Positions 8,422 through 16,604 of a stretch of DNA of 32,141 bases are shown piece after piece. Within the stretch, counting starts at the first letter, position 1; each line of letters starts with the position of its first letter. The notes under the pieces are model-generated. The model searched no databases. It was not told where the DNA came from and saw only the letters and a list, made by a program, of their open reading frames with translations. The DNA is from Pseudomonadota bacterium. Lineage in GTDB: Bacteria > Pseudomonadota > Gammaproteobacteria > UBA9214. Both the position numbers and the translations under genes were made by a program. The DNA is taken from assembly GCA_029287615.1 (NCBI GenBank), contig JARFQV010000007.1, positions 1 to 32,141 of the forward strand, in the 5' to 3' direction.

Positions 8422-9425
8422 TTGAACCGACAGACCTGCAGCTCTTCTGGGCAGTGGTACTTGGACTTTCCCTGCTTCTTTATGCGGTGCTCGATGGATT
8501 CGATCTCGGGGTGGGTATCCTTTTCGGCATGACACATGAAGAAAGCAGCCGCAGAATCATGATCCGCGCTGTCGAACCGGTGTGGGATGGCAACGAAACC
8601 TGGTTACTCGTGGCGGGTGCTGGTTTATACGCAGCCTTCCCCACGGTTTATGCCATCTTCTTCTCCGCACTGTATCTACCCGTCGTATTGTTGCTGATCG
8701 CCTTGATTTTTCGTGGTGTCGCCTTTGAGTTCCGAAACCGGGCAACCCGTCATCGCGGGCTCTGGGACCAGGGGTTCTTTCTCGGGTCGCTGGCAGCAGC
8801 CTTTGTCCAGGGCGCGGCCGTCGGTGTGCTGGTGGAAGGGATCCCTGTCGAGAACGGACAGTTTGCAGGTAATGCGTTTTCCTGGTTGTCCCCGTTTTCC
8901 GTACTGTGTGGGACGGGTTTGGTGCTGGCTTATACCCTGCATGGTGCGGCATGGCTGGTTGTCAAAACGGGTGGAAACCTTCGGGACCGGATCTACGTGC
9001 GTATGCCCTGGTTACTGGCGGCCGCGGCGGTCGTATTCATACTGGTTATTGCCTATGCCTGGATGGGACAGATGGAGATTACCCGACGCTGGCAGGATAT
9101 TGGCGGGTTCTGGTGGTTTCCGGTTTTGCTTTTCGCTGCCCTGGCAGGTTTCCTGCTTTCCCTGCGCAAACGCAGGGACCACCTGCTGTTTCTGATGAGC
9201 GCTCTGGTGTTCATTACAGCATTCACCTCGCTTTTGGTCAGCTTGTACCCGTATATGATCCCGTTTTCCGTTACCATCAGCCAGGGCGCTGCAAGCGCCA
9301 GTGCGCTCTCATTTCTGTTCTGGGGGGCAGGTGTCATCATGCTTCCGGTGATCCTGCTATATACGGTGATTGTGTACTGGGTATTCCGGGGGCGGATCGA
9401 AACCGATGAGGTGCAGAAATACTGA
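8418..9425 (+). CDS. cydB: Cytochrome bd-type quinol oxidase subunit II
   Basis: CydB is the second membrane subunit of the oxidase, structurally related to CydA but not carrying the main catalytic ligands. The 335-residue product begins MIEPTDLQLFWAVVLGLSLL and contains the conserved YAVLDGFDLGVGIL and EPVWDGNETWLL motifs. Several hydrophobic helices follow. The start is GTG at 8418, overlapping the cydA TGA in the form GTGA, so the two are translationally coupled. The frame remains open much further upstream inside cydA, but the N-terminal family pattern fixes this start. The length is typical of CIO-type CydB. Confidence 0.95.
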   Translation: MIEPTDLQLFWAVVLGLSLLLYAVLDGFDLGVGILFGMTHEESSRRIMIRAVEPVWDGNETWLLVAGAGLYAAFPTVYAIFFSALYLPVVLLLIALIFRGVAFEFRNRATRHRGLWDQGFFLGSLAAAFVQGAAVGVLVEGIPVENGQFAGNAFSWLSPFSVLCGTGLVLAYTLHGAAWLVVKTGGNLRDRIYVRMPWLLAAAAVVFILVIAYAWMGQMEITRRWQDIGGFWWFPVLLFAALAGFLLSLRKRRDHLLFLMSALVFITAFTSLLVSLYPYMIPFSVTISQGAASASALSFLFWGAGVIMLPVILLYTVIVYWVFRGRIETDEVQKY

Positions 9426-9426
9426 G

Positions 9427-9540
9427 ATGCCGATCGGTACAGGAGCAGGACATCCGGGGCGGTCATTGCGGTCGCTGACAGGCTTTTCTGCGGAATGGTG
9501 CCTGATTATTTTATCCATGGCAATGCGCAATGATGAGTGA
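9427..9540 (+). CDS. Possible CydX-like small ORF after cydB (doubtful)
   Basis: A 37-codon ATG frame opens one base after the cydB stop, where a small accessory subunit (CydX, or the DUF2474 protein of CIO oxidases) is often encoded. The predicted peptide has a basic segment (GRSLRSLTGF) and then a hydrophobic stretch of only about ten residues (WCLIILSMAM), too short for a membrane helix. Position supports it; composition does not. It may be a decayed copy or chance. Confidence 0.2.
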   Translation: MPIGTGAGHPGRSLRSLTGFSAEWCLIILSMAMRNDE

Positions 9541-9544
9541 TATT

Positions 9545-9553
9545 TGTTATATT
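9545..9553 (+). promoter_or_regulatory. Extended -10 promoter candidate upstream of recO
   Basis: TGTTATATT fits the extended -10 pattern (TG, one base, then TATATT at 9548-9553). No recognisable -35 is present at 16-18 bases. It would give recO and pdxJ their own transcript with a leader of about 130 bases, which makes sense since the cydAB block separates them from era. Weak prediction. Confidence 0.3.
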
Positions 9554-9687
9554 GTAGGGGGTTGCAGCGTTCTCCGTGATGAAGTGAGATGCGCCGCATG
9601 CCGTTGGATCCCGTCGGTGGCGGGTAGAATACAGTTTGTAGGCAGGTGGCGGACAGGAACCGGCACCGCAGGCAGGTCTCTGGTGTT

Positions 9688-10413
9688 ATGAGTGCTCTGA
9701 TGAAGATTCCTCTGGAACCCGGCTATATTCTGCACCATTACCCCTACCGGGATACCAGCCTCTTGCTCGAGGTATTTACCCGGCATCACGGGCGGGTGGG
9801 GCTGGTGGCTCGCGGTGCGCGTTCGGGACGTTCACGGTTGCGTGGCTTGTTGCAGGTGTTCAGCCCCCTGTTGCTCTCCTGGCACGCGCGGGGTGAACTG
9901 GGCACTCTTTCGGGAGCCGAGACGAATGGTCCGGTGCCGGTCCTGCCCGGAAAACGGATCATGAGCGCCTATTACCTGAACGAATTACTGTTACGCATGA
10001 TGACCCGGAATGATCCGCACCCGGAGCTCTTTACCAGCTATGCCAGTGCCATCGACCGCCTGGCCAGCGGGGAGGCGGGGGAGATTACCCTGCGAATGTT
10101 CGAGAAGTCGCTTTTACAGGAACTGGGTTACGGCTTGTTGCTGGATCAAGACGCGGAAACGGGGCATTCGGTGAACCCGGATGACCTGTATGAATACCAG
10201 CTTGAAAAAGGTCCGGTGGCGGTCACCCGCAGTTCGGCGGGAGGCCTGTGTTTTACCGGCCGGAGCCTGCTGGCTCTGCATCGGGGGGAACTCGATGATC
10301 CGGCCAGCCTTCGGGATGCGAGGCTTCTGATGCGTCACGCGATTGCGTTGTACACCGGAAAGCGTCCGCTCCGGACCCGGGAAGTGCTGCGGCAGTGGAC
10401 CGTCAGCCAGTAA
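9688..10413 (+). CDS. recO: DNA repair protein RecO
   Basis: RecO acts with RecR to load RecA onto SSB-coated single-stranded DNA in the RecFOR pathway. The 241-residue product starts with an OB-fold ([20 protein letters not shown], then [13 protein letters not shown]), followed by the helical domain with [12 protein letters not shown] and [15 protein letters not shown]. The length is normal. A GTG at 9646 is also in frame, but the ATG at 9688 fits the family N-terminus better and has AGG about ten bases before it; the ATG at 9700 is also possible. pdxJ follows 40 bases later, the conserved recO-pdxJ pair. Confidence 0.95.
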   Translation: MSALMKIPLEPGYILHHYPYRDTSLLLEVFTRHHGRVGLVARGARSGRSRLRGLLQVFSPLLLSWHARGELGTLSGAETNGPVPVLPGKRIMSAYYLNELLLRMMTRNDPHPELFTSYASAIDRLASGEAGEITLRMFEKSLLQELGYGLLLDQDAETGHSVNPDDLYEYQLEKGPVAVTRSSAGGLCFTGRSLLALHRGELDDPASLRDARLLMRHAIALYTGKRPLRTREVLRQWTVSQ

Positions 10414-10453
10414 GCGGCAGACCATTCAGCATTTGTGTAGAGATGAATTTGTC

Positions 10454-11230
10454 ATGATGGTGGATCGAACGATACATCTTGGAGTGAATATTGATCACGT
10501 GGCGACCCTGCGCCAGGCCAGGGGGACCCGTTACCCGGACCCGGTTCAGGCAGCGATCGAGGCGGAGCAGTCCGGTGCGGACAGCATTACCTTGCACCTG
10601 CGCGAGGACCGCCGCCATATCCAGGAACGTGATGTGGATCTGTTGAGGGATATCCTGCAGACCCGGATGAATCTTGAAATGGCGGTCACCGGGGAAATGC
10701 TGGCTATTGCCGAGCGGGTGAGGCCGGCCGATTGCTGCCTGGTTCCGGAGCGGCGCGAGGAGCTGACAACGGAAGGGGGGCTGGATGTGGTCGGGCAGGA
10801 AGAGAGGATCGCGGAGGCATGCAGCAGATTGAAGGCGGCCGGTGTCCGGGTCTCCCTGTTCATTGATGCCGATCCGGCACAGGTTGAGGCGGCAGCCCGG
10901 GTTGACGCGCCGGTGATCGAGATTCACACCGGGCATTTTGCCGATGCGCCGGATTCGGGCCGGCAGGAGGCAGAGTTGCAGCGTATCGTCGAAGCAGTGC
11001 GCATCGGGACCGGTGCCGGGCTGCGAATCCATGCCGGACACGGCCTCAATTATCACAACGTGGCCCCCATTGCCGCCCTGCCGGAAGTACGGGAACTGAA
11101 TATCGGTCATGCCATCATTGCCCGAGCCGTGTTTACCGGGTTGTCGGCCTCGGTTCGGGAAATGAAGCGGTTGATGCTGGAGGCAAGGAGCCTGCCCGAG
11201 TCAGATTTTTCGATGATTTCCGGTGAATAG
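10454..11230 (+). CDS. pdxJ: Pyridoxine 5'-phosphate synthase
   Basis: PdxJ condenses 1-deoxy-xylulose 5-phosphate with 3-amino-2-oxopropyl phosphate to make pyridoxine 5'-phosphate, the last ring-forming step of vitamin B6 synthesis. The 258-residue TIM barrel shows [30 protein letters not shown], the glycine-rich [12 protein letters not shown] phosphate site, and [14 protein letters not shown]. The frame is open further upstream into recO, but ATG at 10454 (or the adjacent 10457) places LGVNIDH at its usual distance from the N-terminus. An acpS gene, common after pdxJ elsewhere, is absent here. Confidence 0.97.
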   Translation: MMVDRTIHLGVNIDHVATLRQARGTRYPDPVQAAIEAEQSGADSITLHLREDRRHIQERDVDLLRDILQTRMNLEMAVTGEMLAIAERVRPADCCLVPERREELTTEGGLDVVGQEERIAEACSRLKAAGVRVSLFIDADPAQVEAAARVDAPVIEIHTGHFADAPDSGRQEAELQRIVEAVRIGTGAGLRIHAGHGLNYHNVAPIAALPEVRELNIGHAIIARAVFTGLSASVREMKRLMLEARSLPESDFSMISGE

Positions 11231-11300
11231 CGGCTCTTCTTGCAAGGGCGACCGGGAGGCAGGGGCTGGCCTGTCCATGGATCGGACTGTTCCAGGATGG

Positions 11301-11666
11301 TCAGTCCCGGTTGAGCATCTCATCGATGGCGGCAAGGGTATCCCGGAGGGACTGGTGTATGGTTTCCGCTTTCCGGCCGGCAAGGCTTGCCTTCATGACC
11401 TGTAAGTGGTCCACCAGTCCGGGAACGTTACAGTAAAGCGCTCCGCCATGGAGCTTGTGGACGAGCCTGCCCATGGCTTCATAGTCGCCGGTCTGCCATG
11501 CGGCACACAGGTCCTGTTTGTGATCAGGTAGCTCAAGAATGAGTAGATCCAGCATCTCGCGGGTCAGCTCTTCATCCAGCTGATCCGCGATCATTCCGGG
11601 CCCGGTTTCCCGGGTAGTGTCTGGATGATCCGTGGTACAGGACGCTTTCTCGGGTGACCTCTTCAC
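11301..11666 (-). CDS. Solitary Hpt (histidine phosphotransfer) domain protein, BarA type
   Basis: The 121-residue product is a single Hpt four-helix bundle, carrying a phosphoryl group between receiver domains in a phosphorelay. The phospho-accepting histidine is His70 in GRLVHKLHGGALYC; the HKLHG core resembles the C-terminal Hpt of BarA/GacS hybrid kinases. No kinase or receiver is fused to it or adjacent. The GTG at 11666 gives a poorly conserved tail of 24 residues; the internal ATG at 11594 (MIADQLDEEL) would give 97 residues, closer to a bare Hpt. It is divergent from cysM, and in Pseudomonas gacS lies near cysM, so it may be a detached piece of that kinase. That link is inferred. Confidence 0.82.
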   Translation of the reverse strand: MKRSPEKASCTTDHPDTTRETGPGMIADQLDEELTREMLDLLILELPDHKQDLCAAWQTGDYEAMGRLVHKLHGGALYCNVPGLVDHLQVMKASLAGRKAETIHQSLRDTLAAIDEMLNRD

Positions 11667-11855
11667 TCACATGATCCCTGTCTGTGCTGTTGCCATCCGC
11701 TCTGGCAAATCAGCCGGGCGCGATTCAGGTCCCGCAAGCGGAGGCCCGGTCATTTTACCCCGGGTCAGCCATGGGGCCTGAAATTGCGGTGTCCGGCTGT
11801 TTTATACCGTTGTCCGGGCACGGCATCAAGCACAGGTTCTGCCCCGCGACCATTA

Positions 11856-11864
11856 TGCGATAAT
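11856..11864 (+). promoter_or_regulatory. Extended -10 promoter of cysM, almost leaderless
   Basis: TGCGATAAT matches an extended -10 (TG, one base, GATAAT at 11859-11864). Transcription would begin near 11871, one or two bases before the cysM ATG at 11873. No Shine-Dalgarno precedes that ATG. No -35 box stands out, which is tolerated with an extended -10. Confidence 0.45.
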
Positions 11865-11872
11865 ATGTTCCC

Positions 11873-12763
11873 ATGGAATATTCAACACTGGAAAGCTTTG
11901 TCGGAAATACTCCCCTGGTCCGTCTGCAGCGACTCCCCGGTGAAACATCCAACAACCTGCTGGTGAAGCTGGAAGGCAACAACCCGGCAGGTTCGGTAAA
12001 GGACCGGCCTGCCCTGAGCATGATTCGTTACGCAGAGGAGCGGGGAGAAATCGCTCCTGGTGACACCCTGATCGAGGCTACCAGCGGAAACACGGGTATC
12101 GCTCTGGCCATGGTTGCGGCCATCAAGGGTTATCGCATGGTACTGGTCATGCCGGAGCATATGAGTGTAGAGCGCCGTGCCGTCATGAAAACCTTCGGTG
12201 CGGAGATCATACTGGTAAGTCGCGAAGAGAGCATGGAGGGTGCGCGTGATCTGGCCATGCAAATGGAGAGCGATGGCAAGGGAAAGGTGCTTGACCAGTT
12301 TGCCAACCCCGATAACCCGCGCGCGCACTATGAGGGGACAGGTCCGGAGATCTGGCGGGATACCAGCGGGGAAATCACCCACTTCGTCAGTGCCATGGGT
12401 ACTACCGGTACCATCATGGGAACATCCCGATACCTGAAGGAACAAAATCCGGCTGTCGAGATCGTTGGTGTCACACCGGCGGAAGGTGCCTCTATCCCCG
12501 GGATACGGCGCTGGCCACAGGCCTATCTGCCATCGATATTCGATGCGGCGCGGGTTGATCGTACGCTGGAAGTTGGCCAGCAGGACGCGGAACAGGTGAC
12601 CCTGGATCTGGCCAGGCGCGAGGGGATTTTCGCCGGCATCTCATCCGGGGGCGCGGTTGCTGCGGCACTGCAACTCTCCCTGCGGGTTGAAAACGCCGTT
12701 ATCGTTGCCATCATCTGTGACCGCGGCGACCGTTACCTCTCGACTGGTGTATTTCCGGCCTGA
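11873..12763 (+). CDS. cysM: Cysteine synthase B (O-acetylserine sulfhydrylase B)
   Basis: CysM makes cysteine (or S-sulfocysteine from thiosulfate) from O-acetylserine using pyridoxal phosphate. The 296-residue product has the PLP lysine in NNPAGSVKDRP (Lys43), the phosphate loop TSGNTGIALA, and ISSGGAVAAAL. The GIRRWPQAYLPSIF segment is typical of CysM rather than CysK. The start at 11873 gives MEYSTLESFVGNTPLVRLQR, which aligns with E. coli CysM. No ribosome-binding site is seen; an extended -10 lies so close that the mRNA may be leaderless. The next gene starts three bases after its stop. Confidence 0.97.
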   Translation: MEYSTLESFVGNTPLVRLQRLPGETSNNLLVKLEGNNPAGSVKDRPALSMIRYAEERGEIAPGDTLIEATSGNTGIALAMVAAIKGYRMVLVMPEHMSVERRAVMKTFGAEIILVSREESMEGARDLAMQMESDGKGKVLDQFANPDNPRAHYEGTGPEIWRDTSGEITHFVSAMGTTGTIMGTSRYLKEQNPAVEIVGVTPAEGASIPGIRRWPQAYLPSIFDAARVDRTLEVGQQDAEQVTLDLARREGIFAGISSGGAVAAALQLSLRVENAVIVAIICDRGDRYLSTGVFPA

Positions 12764-12766
12764 GCG

Positions 12767-14827
12767 GTGACCCCGGTCCGGCTATCGGTACGGCTCGCCG
12801 CTTCTGTCGCACTTTCCGTTTCCCTCACCAGCAGCGCCGTTGATGAAGTGGGTCTCAGGCTCGGCGGCCTGGAAGGCGAGGGCTGGAGTCTGCAGGGCCT
12901 GGAGTTCCGTTATCTCTGGGTGGAAAACGTCCCACAATTGCAAATCCGGGTGGATTCGCTGGTGTTACCGGATCCCGTGGGTGTAGTGCAGGATGTGAAC
13001 ATCCACTGCATGGAAAGCGAGTTATCAGCGGACAGGATTCTGTGTGACGCGGGCAGGGTCAGTGCCAGATCCGGTTTATTCGATATTGACCACGCCGGGT
13101 TACGGCTTGAATACCACCATGATCAGGGCAGACTGCAACTCCAGTTACAGGAGGTGGGTTTGGGGCAGGGGCTGGTATCGGCACATGCCACACTGGATGA
13201 GGGTGCCTGGTCTGTCGACATGAATGCCAGGGAACTGGAGTCCGGCATCGTACTGGATATCGCAGCAAAACTGGGATACAGGGTGGATTTGAGCGCCAGC
13301 GGGAAGATAGATGCACGGGTTATGGCGAGGGGGAACGAGGTGGCCCTGCAGAGCCTGGAATGGCAAGGCGATTTCAATGGTCTTGAGTTCACCGATTCAT
13401 CCGGTCGATATGCAGGCGAGGGCCTGCGGTGTGTTGCCAGGCTCAGTCTGGAAAGAAAGCAGGCGGTTTGGCTGGCGGACATCGATCTGCCCTGTGAAGA
13501 GGGCGGGCTCTACATCGATCCGGTGTTCGTGGATATTTCACAGTTCCCGCTCGAACTCAGGGGATCGATGGAATGGGGTGCAAAAGGCAATACGGTCACG
13601 CTGCACAATTTCGAGCTCTCGCAACCGGGTATCCTGCATCTGCAGGCAAGGGGGCACGCCGATCCGGGTCCGCCGGTATTGTTCCAGGAGCTAACCGCCG
13701 ATCTGACAGATGGGCAATTACCGGGATTGTACGAGGTCTATCTGCAGCCTTTTGTTTCCGGAAGTGCGGTGGCGGAGCTGGAGACTTCGGGCCGGGTTGA
13801 TGCGCAACTGGTATCTGCCAAGTCGATGGTCTCCCGTGTCCTGATGAATCTGGAGCAGGTGTCAGTGAATGAACGGGGCGGGCTCTTTGGTCTGGATGGT
13901 CTGCAGGGCGTCCTGGAATGGGCAGACACGGAAGAGACAAGCCTGTCCCGGCTGCAGTGGCAAGGAGGGCATGTCTACAATATCGGGCTGGGTGCCGCTG
14001 AAATCGCCATTGAATCCAGCAATGACCACGCTAGCTTGCAGCGGCCCGCGAGGATACCGGTACTCGATGGTGAGCTGCAGCTGGAAAAGCTCAGTATCGG
14101 GGCCCCCGGTACATCACGGATGCAATGGAATATCGAGGGTATACTGACACCGATTTCCATGCGCGAACTCAGTCTGGCACTGGGATGGCCGGAACTGGCG
14201 GGCAAGCTGTCCGGGGTAATACCGGATGTCCACTACGAGGGGGGATCCATAGAAGTGGGTGGTGTTCTGCTGGTACGCATCTTCGATGGTGAAATTACAC
14301 TGCGTAATCTGAAACTGGATCAGCCCTTCGGGATCATACCGCGCATGTGGCTGGATGCCGCCATAAAAAATCTGGATCTACACACACTGACACGGACGTT
14401 TTCATTTGGCAAGATAGAAGGCAAGCTCGGTGGCGCCATTCGAAACCTGGTGATGGAAGACTGGCGTCCGTTCTCGTTTGATGCCTACCTTGCCACGCCG
14501 CCGGACGATCAGTCACGTCACCGGATCAGCCAGAAGGCGGTCGACAATCTCTCCAGCATCGGTGGCGTGAGTGGAGTGTTGTCGCGCAGTTTTCTGCGGT
14601 TTCTGGAAGATTTTCCCTATGACCGCCTCGGACTGAGTTGCCGGCTCGAGAACGGGGTGTGCTACATGGGGGGCGTGGCTCGGGCGACTAACGGTTACTA
14701 TATTGTGAAGGGCAGTACGCTGCCCCCCAGGCTGGATGTTATCGGTTATGCCGACCGGGTGGACTGGGATACATTGATCCAGCGACTGGTAGCGGCAACC
14801 CGGGCACAGGAAGCGGAGCTGCAGTGA
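12767..14827 (+). CDS. YdbH/AsmA-like intermembrane protein
   Basis: The 686-residue product starts with GTG three bases after cysM. The N-terminus (TPVRLSVRLAASVALSVSL) resembles a signal peptide or membrane anchor. The rest is long, repetitive beta-rich sequence with many GxLxLxN/LxGxV-type strands, as in AsmA-like proteins that bridge the inner and outer membranes. The C-terminal part (RISQKAVDNLSSIGG, FLRFLEDFPYDRLGLSCRL, GYYIVKGS) is the most family-specific. The E. coli relative YdbH (879 residues) works with the lipoprotein YnbE and with YdbL in phospholipid transport; here a YdbL-like (DUF1318) gene follows 227 bases downstream, which supports this assignment. Function is inferred from family and neighbour. 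Confidence 0.72.
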   Translation: MTPVRLSVRLAASVALSVSLTSSAVDEVGLRLGGLEGEGWSLQGLEFRYLWVENVPQLQIRVDSLVLPDPVGVVQDVNIHCMESELSADRILCDAGRVSARSGLFDIDHAGLRLEYHHDQGRLQLQLQEVGLGQGLVSAHATLDEGAWSVDMNARELESGIVLDIAAKLGYRVDLSASGKIDARVMARGNEVALQSLEWQGDFNGLEFTDSSGRYAGEGLRCVARLSLERKQAVWLADIDLPCEEGGLYIDPVFVDISQFPLELRGSMEWGAKGNTVTLHNFELSQPGILHLQARGHADPGPPVLFQELTADLTDGQLPGLYEVYLQPFVSGSAVAELETSGRVDAQLVSAKSMVSRVLMNLEQVSVNERGGLFGLDGLQGVLEWADTEETSLSRLQWQGGHVYNIGLGAAEIAIESSNDHASLQRPARIPVLDGELQLEKLSIGAPGTSRMQWNIEGILTPISMRELSLALGWPELAGKLSGVIPDVHYEGGSIEVGGVLLVRIFDGEITLRNLKLDQPFGIIPRMWLDAAIKNLDLHTLTRTFSFGKIEGKLGGAIRNLVMEDWRPFSFDAYLATPPDDQSRHRISQKAVDNLSSIGGVSGVLSRSFLRFLEDFPYDRLGLSCRLENGVCYMGGVARATNGYYIVKGSTLPPRLDVIGYADRVDWDTLIQRLVAATRAQEAELQ

Positions 14828-14902
14828 CTGGTTTTCCTGCCCTGGGGTGTATGCGCACCGGCCCCGGATTTCGCGGGTCGTCGCATTAATCCCGCCTGAA
14901 AA

Positions 14903-14926
14903 GCCGGTTTCGTCGCATGATTCACA
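14903..14926 (-). repeat. Dispersed 24-bp repeat, copy A (inverted)
   Basis: On the minus strand this reads TGTGAATCATGCGACGAAAC followed by CGGC, identical over 24 bases to 16543-16566 on the plus strand. Partial similarity extends outward on both sides to roughly 60 bases. It lies in the gap between the YdbH-like gene and the DUF1318 gene. Confidence 0.75.
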
Positions 14927-15054
14927 GGATATAATGAAGACTGCCTGTATCTGCCGGGAAGTACCGCCGGGTGAGGTCTTGCGCACTCCCGCCCGAGGTT
15001 ATATGCAATGACCGGATTTTTCCTGAAACGATCTTGTGTAATGGAGATGATGCA

Positions 15055-15654
15055 ATGAAACTGCTTCGAAATATCTTGTCTTTTCTGTTCGCGCTGTCGG
15101 TCCTTTCCTGTGTAACCATCAATGTTTATTTTCCTGCGGCAGCGGCAGAAGAGGCAGCAGACCAGATTATTCGTGATGTCTATGGAGAGACGCCGGAAGA
15201 GGGTGAGAAACCGGCATCGGAACCGCATACCGGTATCGAACCGGAAAGGGTACCGGCGCTCATCGCCTTGCTGGAAAGGCTTGTTCCGCCGGCCCATGCC
15301 GAGGCTGACATCTCGATCAAAACGCCCGCGATACAACGGATCACCGCGAGCCTGGAAAAACGCCACAAGCAGCTTGCCCCGTATTACTCCAGCGGTGCCA
15401 TTGGAATGACCAACGATGGTCTGATCACCATTCGCGACCAGAAACTGGTGCCACTCAAGGACCGGAGTCAGGTCAAGCAACTGGTCAATACAGAGAATCG
15501 TGACCGGGACGCCTTGTATAAAGAAATCGCGCGCGCCAACGGCCATCCGGAATGGGAACCGGATATACGCAAGACCTTTGCCCGCCGCTGGGTCGGTAAC
15601 GCACCAGGTGGATGGTGGTACAACGATAACCAGGGCAACTGGAAACAGAAATAG
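15055..15654 (+). CDS. DUF1318 (YdbL-like) lipoprotein, apparent fusion
   Basis: The 199-residue product begins with a lipoprotein signal (MKLLRNILSFLFALSVLSC, acylated Cys19) and then VTINVYFPAAAAEEAADQII, a short anchor segment resembling YnbE-type lipoproteins. After about residue 80 comes a YdbL-like DUF1318 domain: IKTPAIQRITASLEKR, YYSSGAIGMTNDGLITIRD, ENRDRDALYKEIARANGHPE and a final GWWYNDNQGNW. The junction ALIALLERLVPPAHAEADI looks like a remnant signal peptide with an AHA cleavage motif. A longer frame is open from 14971, but ATG 15055 has GGAG eight bases upstream and starts the lipoprotein signal. It probably works with the YdbH-like protein at the outer membrane. Confidence 0.8.
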   Translation: MKLLRNILSFLFALSVLSCVTINVYFPAAAAEEAADQIIRDVYGETPEEGEKPASEPHTGIEPERVPALIALLERLVPPAHAEADISIKTPAIQRITASLEKRHKQLAPYYSSGAIGMTNDGLITIRDQKLVPLKDRSQVKQLVNTENRDRDALYKEIARANGHPEWEPDIRKTFARRWVGNAPGGWWYNDNQGNWKQK

Positions 15655-15668
15655 GAGCCAGAAAAGGC

Positions 15669-16448
15669 ATGAATCTGTTTGTATTTGATATCGAGACTGT
15701 TCCTGATGTTACGGCCGGGCGACTTCTCTACCAGCTTGAGGACCTGGATGACAGGGGGGTAGCAGATGTCATGTTCTACAAGAGAAAGCAGGAATCCGGA
15801 GGATCCGATTTCCTTCGCCATCACCTGCACCGCATTGTCGCCATATCCGTTGTTCTGCGTACCAGCGACAGGGTCAGGGTATGGTCCCTCGGGGAGCCGG
15901 ACTCCGCGGAGGAGGATTTGATCCGGCGTTTTTTTGACGGGATCGAAAAATTCTCGCCTGTACTGGTGTCATGGAATGGCAGCGGTTTTGATTTGCCGGT
16001 GATTCACTATCGCAGCATGCTGCACGGTATACAGGCCCCGCGCTACTGGGATGTCGGGGATGATGATCGGGAATTCAAGTGGAATAACTATCTCAGCCGT
16101 TATCACCAGCGGCATACCGACCTGATGGACGTATTGTCGGCTTATCAGCCCAGGGCTGCGGTACGCCTGGATGAACTGGCAACCCTGCTTGGATTCCCCG
16201 GCAAGATGGGTATGAGCGGTGCGCATGTCTGGGACAGCTATCTCCGTGGAGAGGTGGAAGGAATTCGCAATTATTGCGAAACGGATGTGATGAATACCTA
16301 CCTGCTCTATCTGCGCTATGACCTGATCCGCGGTCACCTCAATCCATATGAATATGAACAGGCGTGCGCGGAATTGCGGGAACTGCTGGAACAGGAAGAA
16401 AGGCCCCACTTCACCGAATTTCTGCAGGCCTGGCGGAAACCCGACTGA
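15669..16448 (+). CDS. Predicted 3'-5' exonuclease, DNA polymerase B-type exonuclease domain
   Basis: The 259-residue product is a stand-alone DnaQ-like exonuclease of the PolB exonuclease family. The Exo I motif is FDIETVPD (Asp7, Glu9), Exo II is SWNGSGFDLPVIHYR, and Exo III is YCETDVMNTYLLYLR. These supply the metal-binding acidic residues. It has no polymerase domain, so it probably acts in DNA repair or nucleic-acid turnover; the substrate is not known. It starts 14 bases after the DUF1318 gene with AGGAGC upstream, so the two may be cotranscribed. Length is normal for this group. Confidence 0.9.
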   Translation: MNLFVFDIETVPDVTAGRLLYQLEDLDDRGVADVMFYKRKQESGGSDFLRHHLHRIVAISVVLRTSDRVRVWSLGEPDSAEEDLIRRFFDGIEKFSPVLVSWNGSGFDLPVIHYRSMLHGIQAPRYWDVGDDDREFKWNNYLSRYHQRHTDLMDVLSAYQPRAAVRLDELATLLGFPGKMGMSGAHVWDSYLRGEVEGIRNYCETDVMNTYLLYLRYDLIRGHLNPYEYEQACAELRELLEQEERPHFTEFLQAWRKPD

Positions 16449-16542
16449 GTCTTGCGGGCAGAATTTCCCCCGGCACCGCTATGGAAATGTACAGGAACAC
16501 ACAGTGTGTATTTCTTTACGGATATGAATCTTTCCTTCTATC

Positions 16543-16566
16543 TGTGAATCATGCGACGAAACCGGC
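16543..16566 (+). repeat. Dispersed 24-bp repeat, copy B
   Basis: This copy is identical to the minus-strand sequence at 14903-14926. Its 3' flank adds a small palindrome (CCGGC, ATTTCA, GCCGG; 16562-16577). It lies just upstream of rlmD in the gap after the exonuclease gene and carries an ATG (16551) in the rlmD frame that is probably not used. Confidence 0.75.
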
Positions 16567-16604
16567 ATTTCAGCCGGCGTATAGGCAACGATCAGGACGA
16601 TAGT

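Noticed and set aside
14746-15546. Minus-strand open frame of 266 codons across the DUF1318 gene
   Set aside because: It runs through the dispersed repeat and antisense to a gene with a good lipoprotein signal and family motifs; it has no domain features.
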